This document shows, in pieces, positions 1 to 8,882 of a stretch of 64,000 nucleotides of DNA. This stretch comes from Sphingomonas sp. (GTDB lineage: Bacteria > Pseudomonadota > Alphaproteobacteria > Sphingomonadales > Sphingomonadaceae), in assembly GCF_030145815.1 (NCBI RefSeq), contig NZ_JAIXHL010000018.1:40602-104601 (forward strand), given 5' to 3'. How positions within the stretch are numbered: position 1 is the stretch's first letter; each line of letters opens with the position of its first letter. The notes under the pieces were generated by a model. It was given only the letters and a program-made list of their open reading frames with translations. It had not been told where the DNA came from and searched no databases. The position numbers were made by a program, and so were the translations under genes.

Positions 1-744
1 TATCAGCCGATCGTCGCGCGCGACCGGCTGGAGATCGTCGCGTTCGAAGCATTGCTGCGCTGGAACAGCCCCGAATATGGCCCGATCTCACCCGGCATGT
101 TCATCCCGATCGCCGAGGAATCGAACCTGATCCACGAGCTGGGCGACTGGGTGCTCGATGAATCGCTCAAGATGCTGCAGCAATGGCCGGGCCAATATGT
201 CTCGGTCAATTTCTCGCCGCGCCAGTTCCGCCGGCAGAATTTCGTCGGCCATGTCGTGGAACGCGTCCAGCGCGCCGGGATCGAGCCGCGCCGCGTGCAG
301 ATCGAGATCACCGAAACCGCCATCTTCGACAATGCCGAGCGCGCCGCCGACACCCTCTATCGCCTGCGCCAGATGGGCTTCCGCATCGCGCTCGACGATT
401 TCGGCACCGGCTATTCCTCGCTCTACAATATCCGCAAATTCGCGCTCGATTGCCTGAAGATCGACCGCAGCTTCATCGACGGCATGGGCCGCGAGCGCGA
501 AAGCGCCGCGATCGTCCACTCGATCATCCATCTCGGCCGCGCGCTGGGGCTGGAAGTGGTGGCCGAAGGCGTCGAGACCGAAGCGCATCTCCAGGCGCTT
601 CGCGTCGCCGGGTGCAGCCATGTCCAGGGCTATTATCTCGCCCGCCCGCTTGAGGCCGATGTCGCGATCCGCGCCGCGCATGAACGCTTCATGGGCGACG
701 AGGAGGAGTCCACTCCGGCACCGGCCACCGGCACCTACGGGTGA
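1..744 (+). CDS. EAL-domain c-di-GMP phosphodiesterase, C-terminal part
   Basis: The reading frame is open from the first base, so the gene begins upstream of the window and only the last 247 residues are visible. They form a near-complete EAL domain, the family that hydrolyses cyclic di-GMP to pGpG in the cytoplasm. Visible signatures are FEALLRW (the EAL motif), the NFSPRQF segment, the metal-binding ITETA, DDFGTGYSS, the LKIDRSFI catalytic-lysine segment and the AEGVET/QGYYLARP end. All expected acidic residues are present, so this looks catalytically competent. Upstream GGDEF, PAS or sensor domains are likely but not visible. The stop overlaps the GTG start of the downstream histidine kinase by four bases, which suggests translational coupling and one signalling unit. 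Confidence 0.93.
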   Translation, partial: YQPIVARDRLEIVAFEALLRWNSPEYGPISPGMFIPIAEESNLIHELGDWVLDESLKMLQQWPGQYVSVNFSPRQFRRQNFVGHVVERVQRAGIEPRRVQIEITETAIFDNAERAADTLYRLRQMGFRIALDDFGTGYSSLYNIRKFALDCLKIDRSFIDGMGRERESAAIVHSIIHLGRALGLEVVAEGVETEAHLQALRVAGCSHVQGYYLARPLEADVAIRAAHERFMGDEEESTPAPATGTYG

Positions 745-2606
745 CGGCGCCGCGAACCATGTTCGACCGCATCCGTTCCCGCATTCCACGTTCGCTCGGG
801 GCCAAGCTTGTCGCGATCCTGACCGGGGTCGCGCTGCTTGGTGCCGCCAGCATCACGCTGCTGCTCGCACTCGTCATCACCCCCAGCTTCGACCGGCTCG
901 AAGCACAGGCGATCGACGGCCATGTCGAACGCACCCGCGCCGCGCTGACCGAATATGCGTCCAAGGTCGAGGCATCGGTGCGCGACTATGGCGACTGGAA
1001 CGAGAGCTACGACTATATGGGCGCGCCCAACCGCGCGTTTGAGGAGGACAGCTTCGCCACCTCCGCGATGGTCAATCTCGGCGTCAACGGCATGGCCTAT
1101 GTCCGCCCGGACGGCGGCATCGTGATCGCGCGCTGGATCGACCTGGAGACCGGCAAGGATTCGCCCCAGCTGCGCGCGCAACTGCTCGCCGAAATCCGCC
1201 GCATCGATTTCCGCCGCGCGCTGGCGAAGGATAACAGCGCCAGCTTCTACGCGCGGCTCGGCGACCGCATCGCCGCAATCGGCATCGCGCAGGTCCGCCG
1301 CACCGACGGCACCGGCGATCCGCGCGGCCATGTCGTGATGGCGCGCATGATCACCTCGCAGCAGCTCGGCAATCTGCTCCAGCTTCGCGCAGGTCTTGCG
1401 CTCAATGCGCCCGTGTCCGCGCCGCGCCTCGACCTGGGCGAGCGGGACATCGCCGTCGCCGTACCGGTTCCGGGGGAGGGCGGGGACAGCATCGCCAGCG
1501 CCACCTTCCGCGTCCCCCGCGACCTGTCCCGGCTCGGCCGCAACATGCTGCAACTCGCCGTCGTCGGCACCACCGCGCTGATGCTGCTGGTGATGGCGGT
1601 GCTCAGCGTGATGATCGGCCGATTGGTGCTGCGCCCGCTCAACCGCGTCGAACAGCATATGGGCGTGGTGCGTGGATCGGGGAACCTCGTACCCCTCACC
1701 GAAGCGCCGCGCCGCGACGAGATCGGCAGCCTGGTCGACAGCTTCAACGCGATGCTGGTCCAGCTCAAGGATCTGCGCGAACAGGTCGAGGCGCAGTCGT
1801 TCAAGCTCGGCCAGTCCGAAAGCGCCGTTGCGGTCATGCACAATGTCCGCAATGCGCTGAACCCGATCAGCACCGTGCTCAGCCAGGGGCTGGGCGAGGC
1901 ACCCGCGACCGACCGCGCCTTGCTCGACCGTGCGCTCAGCGAGCTGGCCGATGACAGCATCCCCCCCGCGCGCCGCCAGAAACTGGTCGCCTTCGTCGCC
2001 GCCGCGCTGTCCAGCGAAGCCCAAGCGCGGGAAGCGCGCAAGGAACAGCTCGGCATCGGCCGCGATGCGCTGCATAACGTCCTCGAAATCATCGGGCGTC
2101 AGCAGGAACAGGCGCATGAGCGCCCGCCGCTCGAAACCTGCGACGTCACCGACATCGTCGCGCGCAACGCCACGATCGCGCGCTATTCGGGCGCCAGCTC
2201 GATCGCCTTCCACTTCCCCTCGACCCCGCACTGGGTGCTGGCGAACCGCGTGCTGCTGAGCCAGGTGATCGGCAACCTCTTCTCCAACGCCGCCGAGGCC
2301 ATTGCCGCGACCGGTCGCGACGGGGGCAGCATCGCCGTGTCGATCCGCGAAATCGGCGACCGCATGGAAATCCGCATCACCGACGATGGCGAAGGCTTCG
2401 ACCCGGCGAACGCGCCCCAGCTGTTCCAGCGCGGCTATTCGACCCGCGTCAACAAGTCCGGCGGGCTCGGCCTGCACTGGTGCGCGAACACGATGGTCGC
2501 GATGGGCGGCAGCCTGACCTTGGTCAGCGAAGGCGTCGGCATCGGCGCCAGCGCGGTGCTCGAACTCGCCGCATCGGATCTGGTGCGGGAGGATGTCGCG
2601 GCCTGA
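741..2606 (+). CDS. CHASE4-type membrane sensor histidine kinase
   Basis: A 621-residue membrane kinase. A first membrane helix near residues 18-45 is followed by a periplasmic sensor region whose DYGDWNESYDY segment is typical of CHASE4. A second helix near residues 270-295, a HAMP linker (GRLVLRPLNRVEQH), a coiled coil and an ATPase domain follow. The ATPase shows N-box NLFSNAAEAI, G1 box TDDGEGFDP and a glycine-rich GGLGLHW lid. The presumed phosphoacceptor is the His in VMHNVRNALNPI, which departs from the usual H-E-(I/L)-R-T-P-L form and resembles kinases of the HNxxN type. The GTG start is chosen because it overlaps the preceding stop by four bases; an ATG lies six codons downstream. 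No response regulator is directly attached; the nearest receiver is at 8883. Confidence 0.9.
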   Translation: MTAPRTMFDRIRSRIPRSLGAKLVAILTGVALLGAASITLLLALVITPSFDRLEAQAIDGHVERTRAALTEYASKVEASVRDYGDWNESYDYMGAPNRAFEEDSFATSAMVNLGVNGMAYVRPDGGIVIARWIDLETGKDSPQLRAQLLAEIRRIDFRRALAKDNSASFYARLGDRIAAIGIAQVRRTDGTGDPRGHVVMARMITSQQLGNLLQLRAGLALNAPVSAPRLDLGERDIAVAVPVPGEGGDSIASATFRVPRDLSRLGRNMLQLAVVGTTALMLLVMAVLSVMIGRLVLRPLNRVEQHMGVVRGSGNLVPLTEAPRRDEIGSLVDSFNAMLVQLKDLREQVEAQSFKLGQSESAVAVMHNVRNALNPISTVLSQGLGEAPATDRALLDRALSELADDSIPPARRQKLVAFVAAALSSEAQAREARKEQLGIGRDALHNVLEIIGRQQEQAHERPPLETCDVTDIVARNATIARYSGASSIAFHFPSTPHWVLANRVLLSQVIGNLFSNAAEAIAATGRDGGSIAVSIREIGDRMEIRITDDGEGFDPANAPQLFQRGYSTRVNKSGGLGLHWCANTMVAMGGSLTLVSEGVGIGASAVLELAASDLVREDVAA

Positions 2607-2663
2607 GGATCGCGACTGGTTTTGTCCCTCGCTATCACTGACGCGCTGCGACAGGGTTGGGCG

Positions 2664-3326
2664 ATGCGCAGCTTCTTCCTCGCACTAGCACTGCTTGCCG
2701 CACCCGCCGCCCATGCGTGCAGCGTCGCACCCGGCTACCGCGTCCCGACGACGCTGGAGCTGGCCGCGCAGGCCGACGCCATCATCGTTGCTCAGCCATT
2801 CGACCAGCGGACAGGCGCTAATGGCGAGCCGGAAATCCTGTTCGCATCACTCGTCATCCTCAAAGGGGCACCCGGTCGGGAGGTCAAAGACGATCGGATC
2901 GTGGCCTATGCGCCTGGAGTGCTAGAACCTGAGACCGCGGCCGCCCGGCCCAGCGACCCCCGCGAACTCGTCCGCGCCCATCCAGAGGCGTATGACGGCG
3001 GCTGCGTCCGCACGACATTCCACCCCAAACAATGGGTCGTGTTGTTTCTGAAGCGCGAGGGCGATGACTATCGCGTCATCTCCTACCCATTCGCGCGCAC
3101 TGCCGAGGATACCGCCCTGCCGGACTCGCGCTGGCTCAAGGCGGTGCGCGAATATATCGCCATCGCGGCACTGCCCCCCGCGGCACGACGCGCACGGATG
3201 GAGGTGCGCCGCGACCTGCTGAAGGCCCGCGGCGACGCGGACTCGCTGGCCATCGCTGCCGATATCGCGCGCGAGCTGGCTGGTCCGCGCAAACCGCTGC
3301 GCGAACCCCTGCCGCCGGTCAAATAA
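2664..3326 (+). CDS. Secreted protein of unknown function
   Basis: A 220-residue protein I do not recognise. It begins with a clear Sec signal peptide (MRSFFLALALLAAPAAHA, probable cleavage before Cys-Ser). The mature N-terminus SVAPGYRVPTTLELAAQADAIIVAQ, read as two halves around the Pro-Thr-Thr, resembles bacterial secreted proteins in which an early segment reports cost or exposure of a CSxxPGY motif, but no catalytic motif is evident. The reading frame is open from a TTG at 2622, but the ATG at 2664 is preferred because it places the signal peptide at the N-terminus. It ends one base before the convergent SET-domain gene, so the two genes share no spacer for a terminator. Confidence 0.7.
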   Translation: MRSFFLALALLAAPAAHACSVAPGYRVPTTLELAAQADAIIVAQPFDQRTGANGEPEILFASLVILKGAPGREVKDDRIVAYAPGVLEPETAAARPSDPRELVRAHPEAYDGGCVRTTFHPKQWVVLFLKREGDDYRVISYPFARTAEDTALPDSRWLKAVREYIAIAALPPAARRARMEVRRDLLKARGDADSLAIAADIARELAGPRKPLREPLPPVK

Positions 3327-4469
3327 TCAGCTCGCCCGCCGCACCGGCGTCACCGCGTCCTTGCGCCGCAGATAGGGCGCGACCAGGTTGCGCGCGCGGA
3401 AAAACTCCTGCCGCTCGGGGCTCAGCGTGTCGAAATTGCCGATCACGCGGCGGCACTCGGGCGACCGGCACTGGCAGATCATGTGCCAGTTGGATTGCGC
3501 GAGCGTGGTCGAGTAATCCCAGCTGATCTCCTCGCCCGACACGATGTCGCGCAGCGCGACGAGGATCACGCCATCGTCGGTGAAGCGCAGCCCGGCATTG
3601 GGGTCACAGCTATGGTTGACCAGATCGTCGAGCTGCCCCGACGGCCCCATATAATGGTCGGGCGTCACCTGCACGAAGCGGTCGTCGCTCCCGCGCATCA
3701 GGCTGGGGATATCGTCGACATGAAACCGCCGGCCGGTGAAGCGCATCAGCTCCGCGCCCTCGGCAAAGCGACACGTGGCATAGACCGCCTTGCCCAGATG
3801 ATTCTCGCCGACCGTGAACAGGTTGCGCGGATGGCGATAGCGGTCGAGCACCACCAGGCCCCCGCGCGCCCAGCCGAACGAGCGCAGCGGGTTGATCGTC
3901 GCCAGCCCGATCATGAACCAGATGCTGGCATGGCAGGCGAGCTCAACGAAGATATAGGCGAATTCATCCGGCCCCGACCCGCCCGCGCGCACCGCGACCA
4001 GCAGGGTGGCGAGGTCGCCAAAGGTCCACAGCCCCCAGGCCGGCGAGCGTTCGGCGCTGCGGTCCTTCCACACGCTGACCCAGGTCGGCCAGAAGCTGAC
4101 CGGCACCGCCGCGACCACCAGCATATGCGCCCAATAGGCCTCACGAAACGCCACCCAGATCAGCAATGCGCTGAGGCACGCGGCCATGCAAAACGCTTCG
4201 ATCGTCGTCGGCGGCGCCCAGTTCGATCCGCGCCACAATGCGGCGGTGACGATCAGGCAACAGACGGCGGACAGGATGAACACCCATCCCTGCGGCGATC
4301 CCGGGTTCACCGCGGCATAGGTCAACGCTTCGGCGGCGGCGGACGCGCTCCAGATCAGCCAGGAGGCGCGGTTGGGCCGCACGGTCGCACGGCGCAGGCC
4401 CAGCAGATACGCGCCATAGGCGGCAAAGCTGGCGCTCATCGCGATCAAAAACCAGACATCGCCCGCCAT
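3327..4469 (-). CDS. Polytopic membrane protein with C-terminal SET domain
   Basis: A 380-residue protein with two parts. Residues 1 to about 195 carry about six hydrophobic segments (for example around 5-25, 36-55, 62-80, 90-107, 113-130, 170-195). Residues about 205-320 form a SET domain, the S-adenosylmethionine-dependent lysine methyltransferase fold: the cofactor/knot motif NHSCDPN at 285-291 and GEEISWDY at 312-319, with the catalytic Tyr at 319. A post-SET CxCx4C zinc cluster follows (Cys332, Cys334, Cys339), which with Cys288 can form the zinc site seen in eukaryotic enzymes. By family it should methylate lysine side chains. The substrate is unknown, and membrane anchoring is unusual. 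The upstream region holds a small terminator-bounded unit on the same strand. Confidence 0.85.
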   Translation of the reverse strand: MAGDVWFLIAMSASFAAYGAYLLGLRRATVRPNRASWLIWSASAAAEALTYAAVNPGSPQGWVFILSAVCCLIVTAALWRGSNWAPPTTIEAFCMAACLSALLIWVAFREAYWAHMLVVAAVPVSFWPTWVSVWKDRSAERSPAWGLWTFGDLATLLVAVRAGGSGPDEFAYIFVELACHASIWFMIGLATINPLRSFGWARGGLVVLDRYRHPRNLFTVGENHLGKAVYATCRFAEGAELMRFTGRRFHVDDIPSLMRGSDDRFVQVTPDHYMGPSGQLDDLVNHSCDPNAGLRFTDDGVILVALRDIVSGEEISWDYSTTLAQSNWHMICQCRSPECRRVIGNFDTLSPERQEFFRARNLVAPYLRRKDAVTPVRRAS

Positions 4470-4676
4470 GAAACCCCCTTGCGAAGGGATTCATTTACCC
4501 TGTTCCGACTCGCACGTCAAAGCACGACTCGCGCTGACTCCACGAGTCGCGGTGATTCGCGACAAGCTTGGCGAAGGACTGAGCGGGGGGAGTCAAGCCG
4601 CCGTCGCTGTGGATTTGTTGCATGACGACACAGGCTCGGTCGCGCGATCGACAGTTTCGCATCCAGAACGGATCAG

Positions 4677-4712
4677 AAAAATAAAGGCCGCAATCCCAGT
4701 GGGATGGCGGCC
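4677..4712 (-). terminator. Strong intrinsic terminator after the 17-codon ORF
   Basis: On the minus strand a G+C-rich stem (GGCCGC paired with GCGGCC, inner ATCCC/GGGAT) closes a small loop and is followed directly by TTTATTTTT. This is a textbook intrinsic terminator. It lies 78 bases after the small ORF stop and 208 bases before the SET gene start, so it either ends an independent small transcript or acts as an attenuator for the SET gene. Confidence 0.85.
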
Positions 4713-4789
4713 GCTATTCAGGAAATCAGCCCGGGCGGGTCGAGGGTGAAGGACCATCCATCACGCCGCCGGCCCGGGCCGGAAAAGGG

Positions 4790-4843
4790 TTACCAGGGGC
4801 GCAGAGTTTCGCCGCCGGTGTCCCGGAACAAGAGTGCAAACAT
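4790..4843 (-). CDS. 17-residue small ORF (leader peptide or small protein)
   Basis: ATG to TAA encodes MFALLFRDTGGETLRPW. A GGGAG Shine-Dalgarno sits seven bases upstream of the ATG, stronger than for most genes in the window. The ORF lies between a TATAAT box about 75 bases upstream and a strong intrinsic terminator downstream, so it looks like a deliberately expressed short transcript. The single terminal Trp is not a run of regulatory codons, so classic trp-type attenuation is not obvious. It could be a leader peptide for the downstream SET gene or a coding small RNA. I know of no described function. Confidence 0.5.
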   Translation of the reverse strand: MFALLFRDTGGETLRPW

Positions 4844-4919
4844 GTCTTTTCTCCCATTGTGCGCACGTGGCGCACCCATTTTGGTTATCTCAAAATTCAT
4901 CCTGAATCAATTGTTAGGG

Positions 4920-4925
4920 ATTATA
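4920..4925 (-). promoter_or_regulatory. Consensus -10 box for the small ORF unit
   Basis: The minus strand reads TATAAT exactly, in an A+T-rich stretch. The -35 region 17-18 bases upstream (near ATCACC) is weak. A start near 4913 would give a leader of about 70 bases before the 17-codon ORF. The rest of the 4470-5005 intergenic region shows no other gene; its plus strand should hold the promoter of the EAL gene at 5006. Confidence 0.45.
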
Positions 4926-5005
4926 GGGAATCTACCTAGATCGGTGATCGCGCCGGGCCGGGTTCCTTAAAACTTCCTTCAGCACTGGCTGTTAGGCCGG
5001 ACGGC

Positions 5006-6394
5006 ATGTCTGACCGTTTCGACCCCGCCGGTTTTCACGGTTCGCCTTTCGAGGCGGGGCGTATCGCCATGAATGACGGTCCGGAGGTCGGGGGCGACGC
5101 GCCCGGCCACCAATCGGAAACGGTGGTCGCGCGCGGTGCCGGCGGTCCAGCCTGCACCCGCTGGCGCGTGCTGGCGCTGTGCGAGATCGCCAATTTTCAA
5201 TCGCTGCGCCGCCATTTGGGTCGGCCGCGCGCCGATACGCTGATCCACGACCTCGCCGATCGCATGAGCGGTCTTGAGCCGGGCGTGCGCAGCGTGACCG
5301 CCGGCCGGTCGCTGATCGAACTCGGCTATGAGGCGGACAGCCCGGTCGGTGCGCGGGCGCTGGTCGAGCGGCTTGCAGCCAGTTTCGCCCGCTCGGTCGA
5401 TCTCGACGGGGAACGCCATCTGATCCAGCTGGTCTGGGGCATCGCCGTCGCGCCCTTTGGCGATGACGATGAAGTGCGCCTGACCGAAGGCGCTGAAGCC
5501 GCGCTCGAACAGGCGCGCACCGACGCGGGGATCGTCTCGATCGACCTTTCGCAGAGCCATGCCGCGTTCGACGGCGCGGCACTGGTGCGCGAACTGCCGC
5601 GCGCCATCGCCGCCGGCCAGCTGTTCCTGCAATATCAGCCCAAGGTGAATGTCCGTCGTGAAGCCGTGACCGGTGCCGAGGCGCTGGTGCGCTGGCATCA
5701 TCCGGTGCGCGGCCTGATCCTGCCGGGCGAGTTCATCAACGCCGCCGAAGACGGTGGCGAAATCGTCGGCCTGACCTTGTGGACGCTGCGCCAGGTAATC
5801 GCCGACCAGCAGGTGATGCTGGCCCACGGCCATGACATGCCGGTGTTCATCAACATTTCCGGGGTGTTGCTGGCGGACGAGGCGTTCGTCGAAGAAGCCT
5901 GCCGCATCGTCAGCGAGTCCGGGGCCAAGATCGGTTTCGAGATTACCGAAACGGCGGTGATCCGCGACCCGGACAGCGCGATCCGCCATTTGCAGCGCTT
6001 CGCCGCGATCGGCATTCCGCTCGCGATCGACGATTATGGCGCCGGCCTCTCCTCGCTCGCATATTTGAAGCAGCTCCCGGCGACCGAGCTCAAGATCGAC
6101 AAGATGTTCGTGATGCAGCTGACCAGCAGCAATCGCGATCCGCTGATCGTGCGTTCGACCATCGATCTGGCGCACGCGCTGGAGATGGAGGTTACGGCAG
6201 AAGGCGTCGAAACGCCGGCTGCGCTCGCGCTGCTCAGCGTGATGGGCTGCGACATGGTCCAGGGCTATCTGATCAGCCGCCCGATCGCGCTCGACGCGTT
6301 CGTCCGCTATCTCGACGAAGAAGGCTTCAAGTCGGTCGCGACGCTGCGGCCGAGCTTCGGGCGCACCGAGAATTTCTGGCGCAAGAGCGGGTGA
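5006..6394 (+). CDS. EAL-domain protein with degenerate GGDEF-like N-terminus
   Basis: A 462-residue cytoplasmic protein. Residues about 50-185 resemble a GGDEF fold (ALCEIANFQSLRRHLGR, then IQLVWGIAV) but lack the GGDEF active-site loop, so diguanylate cyclase activity is not expected. Residues about 195-440 are an EAL domain with AEALVRWHH, FINISGVLL, FEITETAVI, IDDYGAGLSSLAYL, LKIDKMFV and AEGVET. The usual DDFGTG loop reads DDYGAG. Most catalytic residues are kept, so cyclic di-GMP hydrolysis is likely but may be allosterically tuned. A second ATG at 5069 (MNDGPEV) is an alternative start. The stop overlaps the next histidine kinase start, indicating one operon. Confidence 0.9.
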   Translation: MSDRFDPAGFHGSPFEAGRIAMNDGPEVGGDAPGHQSETVVARGAGGPACTRWRVLALCEIANFQSLRRHLGRPRADTLIHDLADRMSGLEPGVRSVTAGRSLIELGYEADSPVGARALVERLAASFARSVDLDGERHLIQLVWGIAVAPFGDDDEVRLTEGAEAALEQARTDAGIVSIDLSQSHAAFDGAALVRELPRAIAAGQLFLQYQPKVNVRREAVTGAEALVRWHHPVRGLILPGEFINAAEDGGEIVGLTLWTLRQVIADQQVMLAHGHDMPVFINISGVLLADEAFVEEACRIVSESGAKIGFEITETAVIRDPDSAIRHLQRFAAIGIPLAIDDYGAGLSSLAYLKQLPATELKIDKMFVMQLTSSNRDPLIVRSTIDLAHALEMEVTAEGVETPAALALLSVMGCDMVQGYLISRPIALDAFVRYLDEEGFKSVATLRPSFGRTENFWRKSG

Positions 6395-8820
6395 TGCCGA
6401 GGGGTCTCGCCCTCCTTCTCTGCTGGCTCGCACTGGCGTTCGCTGCCCCTGCTGCCGCGCAGCAGCGCGCAACGGAAGCGTTGTTTGAAAGCGCCAAGAG
6501 CGCGATGGTCAGCGACCCGCAGGCCGCGCTCGCTGCCGCCGAGCAGGCCCAGCGCCATGCCGCCGCGATCCCCGAACCCGGCCCGCGTGCAACTGCTGAA
6601 GCGACGGCCTTGTGGTTACAGAGCGAGGCGCTGATCCGCACCCGCAAGCCCGGAGAGGCAGCGCCGCGCATCGCGCGTGCCCTGCGCCTGATCAGTGGGG
6701 ACCAGGCACCAACGAAACTGCGCGGAGACCTGTTGGTCGCACGGGCCGGCGTGCAGGAGTCGCAGTCGCGCTATGCCGAAGCGCTCGCCTCGCTTCAGGA
6801 AGCGCATAATATTTTCGCCAAGCTGGGCGAAAAGCGCAACCAGTCGATCGCGCTGCAATTGATCGCCACCCTCTACAACAGCGCGCAGGACCTGCGCAGC
6901 GCTGACAAATATTTCAAGCAGGCCGCCGAGGTATATACCGGCGATCCGCGCCTGCAGATGTTCCTGCTCAACAACCGCGGCGCCGTCCTGCTTCAGATGG
7001 AGGAGCCGCGTCAGGCTGAAGCCGAATATCGCAAGGCGCTGGCGGTAGCGCAGGCGGAGAAGTCGACCAACCTCTTGCCCAATATCCACGTCAACATCGC
7101 GCGGTCGCTGCTCGATCAGAAGCGCTATCGCGAAGCCGACGCCGCGCTGGCCGAAGCGGCCCGCATCATCCAGCGCGACCCCGCGCATCAGGGTGAAAGC
7201 CGCTTGCTCGCCGTCTCCGCCGAATCCGCGCGGCTTCAGGGCAAGATCGGTGAGGCACGCACGCTGATCGAGCGCGCGTTTACCGGCATCGACCTTGCGG
7301 GCACGACCTACGTCATGCGCGACGCGCATTTTACCGCCTACTCGATCTATCGCGCGCTTGACCGCGATCGCGACGCGCTGCGGCATCTCGAGCGGCTGCG
7401 CACGCTCAATGACGAGGCGACCGAACTGGCCACCTCGACCAGCACCGCGCTGATGGCGGCGCGGTTCGACTATGCGAACCAGGAACTGCGCATCGCCAAT
7501 CTGCAGGCGCAGGAATTGCGGCGCGAGGCGGAGTTTCAGCGCACGCTCTTCATCGGTCTTGGCGGCGCGTTCGTCGTCATCGTGACGCTGCTCAGCATCG
7601 GCCTGTTCACCATCCGCCGCAGCCGCAATCAGGTGCGGGAGGCCAATGCGGTGCTGGAATGCACCAATGTCGCGCTCGAAAAGGCGCTGAAGGCCAAGAC
7701 CGAATTCCTCGCGACCACCAGCCACGAAATTCGCACCCCGCTCAACGGCATCCTCGGCATGACTCAGATCATGCTGCGCGACGCCTCGGTCCCGGCCGAA
7801 ACGCGCGACCGGATCAACATCGTCCATGGCGCGGGCATGACGATGCGCGCGCTGGTCGACGACATCCTCGATGTCGCCAAGATGGAGACCGGCAACCTCA
7901 CGGTCGAACTCACCGCCACCGACCTCCATACGATGCTGCGCGATGTCACGCGCATGTGGGAGGAGCAGGCGCGCGCCAAGGGGCTCGACTTCACCCTAAG
8001 CTATGCCGACACGCCGCGCTGGATCGAAACCGATCCCGGCCGGCTGCGCCAGATCGTGTTCAACCTGCTGTCCAACGCGGTGAAGTTCACCGAGCGCGGT
8101 GGCCTTTCGGTCACCGTCACGGCAGCGGGCGATCGGCTGCGGCTCGCGATCGGCGACACCGGCATCGGCATCCCCGCCGACAAGTTCGGCGAGGTGTTCG
8201 AATCCTTCAAGCAGGTCGATGCCGGCACCACGCGCCAATTCGGCGGAACCGGCCTCGGCCTCGCGATCGTCCGCAATCTCGCCCAGGCGCTGGATGGCAG
8301 CGTAACGGTTGCCAGCGTGGTGGGGGAGGGGTCGACCTTCACCGTCGATCTCCCGCTGCGCCTCGCCGATGCGCCCGATTCGGCGGTCGAGCCACCGAAG
8401 GACGGCGAACATCTCGTCGTGCTCGACCGCAACCCGATCGTGCGCGGCATGCTGCGCACTTTGCTGACGCCGCACTTCGCAACGGTCCAGTTTGCCGCGA
8501 CGCTTGACGAAGCCATGACGCTTGCCGCGAACGTCGCCCCGGTAATGATCCTGGCGGATGAGGCGACACTTGCCGCCGCCGAGGGCGATCCTGTTGAAAA
8601 GCTGAAAGAACTTGCCGCCGCTGCCCCGGCCGGAGCACGCGTCGCGGCGCTGTGGAGCACGCCTGCGCCGGACATCGAGCAGCGGCTGCTTGACACCGGT
8701 ATCGACAAAATCATCGTTAAGCCCGTGAAAGGACCCGCACTGGTGGCCGCACTCACGGCAGAACGAAGCGAAATTTGTGAGACATCCCGTCGCACGACGC
8801 TTGTATCGCAAGCGGCTTAG
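6394..8820 (+). CDS. TPR-containing histidine kinase with degenerate receiver
   Basis: An approximately 808-residue hybrid-like kinase. A signal peptide (MPRGLALLLCWLALAFAAP) exports a periplasmic TPR array covering roughly residues 25-370. One membrane helix (LFIGLGGAFVVIVTLLSIGLF) follows, then a HisKA domain with FLATTSHEIRTPLNGILGM and an ATPase domain with NLLSNAVKFTE, GDTGIGIP and GGTGLGLAI. The last 130 residues fold like a receiver (VVLDRNPIVRGML ... IIVKPVKG) but lack the acidic pair and the normal phospho-Asp site, so it is a pseudo-receiver. TPRs in the periplasm suggest sensing through protein partners. ATG at 6394 overlaps the previous stop by one base; an in-frame GTG at 6391 is an alternative. 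The receiver protein at 8883 is its likely partner. Confidence 0.9.
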   Translation: MPRGLALLLCWLALAFAAPAAAQQRATEALFESAKSAMVSDPQAALAAAEQAQRHAAAIPEPGPRATAEATALWLQSEALIRTRKPGEAAPRIARALRLISGDQAPTKLRGDLLVARAGVQESQSRYAEALASLQEAHNIFAKLGEKRNQSIALQLIATLYNSAQDLRSADKYFKQAAEVYTGDPRLQMFLLNNRGAVLLQMEEPRQAEAEYRKALAVAQAEKSTNLLPNIHVNIARSLLDQKRYREADAALAEAARIIQRDPAHQGESRLLAVSAESARLQGKIGEARTLIERAFTGIDLAGTTYVMRDAHFTAYSIYRALDRDRDALRHLERLRTLNDEATELATSTSTALMAARFDYANQELRIANLQAQELRREAEFQRTLFIGLGGAFVVIVTLLSIGLFTIRRSRNQVREANAVLECTNVALEKALKAKTEFLATTSHEIRTPLNGILGMTQIMLRDASVPAETRDRINIVHGAGMTMRALVDDILDVAKMETGNLTVELTATDLHTMLRDVTRMWEEQARAKGLDFTLSYADTPRWIETDPGRLRQIVFNLLSNAVKFTERGGLSVTVTAAGDRLRLAIGDTGIGIPADKFGEVFESFKQVDAGTTRQFGGTGLGLAIVRNLAQALDGSVTVASVVGEGSTFTVDLPLRLADAPDSAVEPPKDGEHLVVLDRNPIVRGMLRTLLTPHFATVQFAATLDEAMTLAANVAPVMILADEATLAAAEGDPVEKLKELAAAAPAGARVAALWSTPAPDIEQRLLDTGIDKIIVKPVKGPALVAALTAERSEICETSRRTTLVSQAA

Positions 8821-8882
8821 GGTGATAGCACGCCTATGATTTCCCCGGTCCAGACCGCCGCCACCCATGGGATGGTCGCGCA

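Noticed and set aside
88..789. Long minus-strand reading frame across the EAL gene
   Set aside because: It is the antisense shadow of a clear EAL domain, rich in Arg/Asp/Ala from GC-rich codons, with no domain of its own. The same applies to the long minus frame at 735-2477.
4790..4843. Classic trp-type attenuator leader
   Set aside because: The 17-codon ORF has one Trp at its end, not a run of regulatory codons, and the downstream gene is not biosynthetic. It is reported as a small ORF unit instead.
4979..6472. 497-codon minus-strand frame across the second EAL gene
   Set aside because: Composition is that of an antisense GC-rich frame (His/Arg/Gln-rich), and the plus strand encodes an unambiguous EAL protein.
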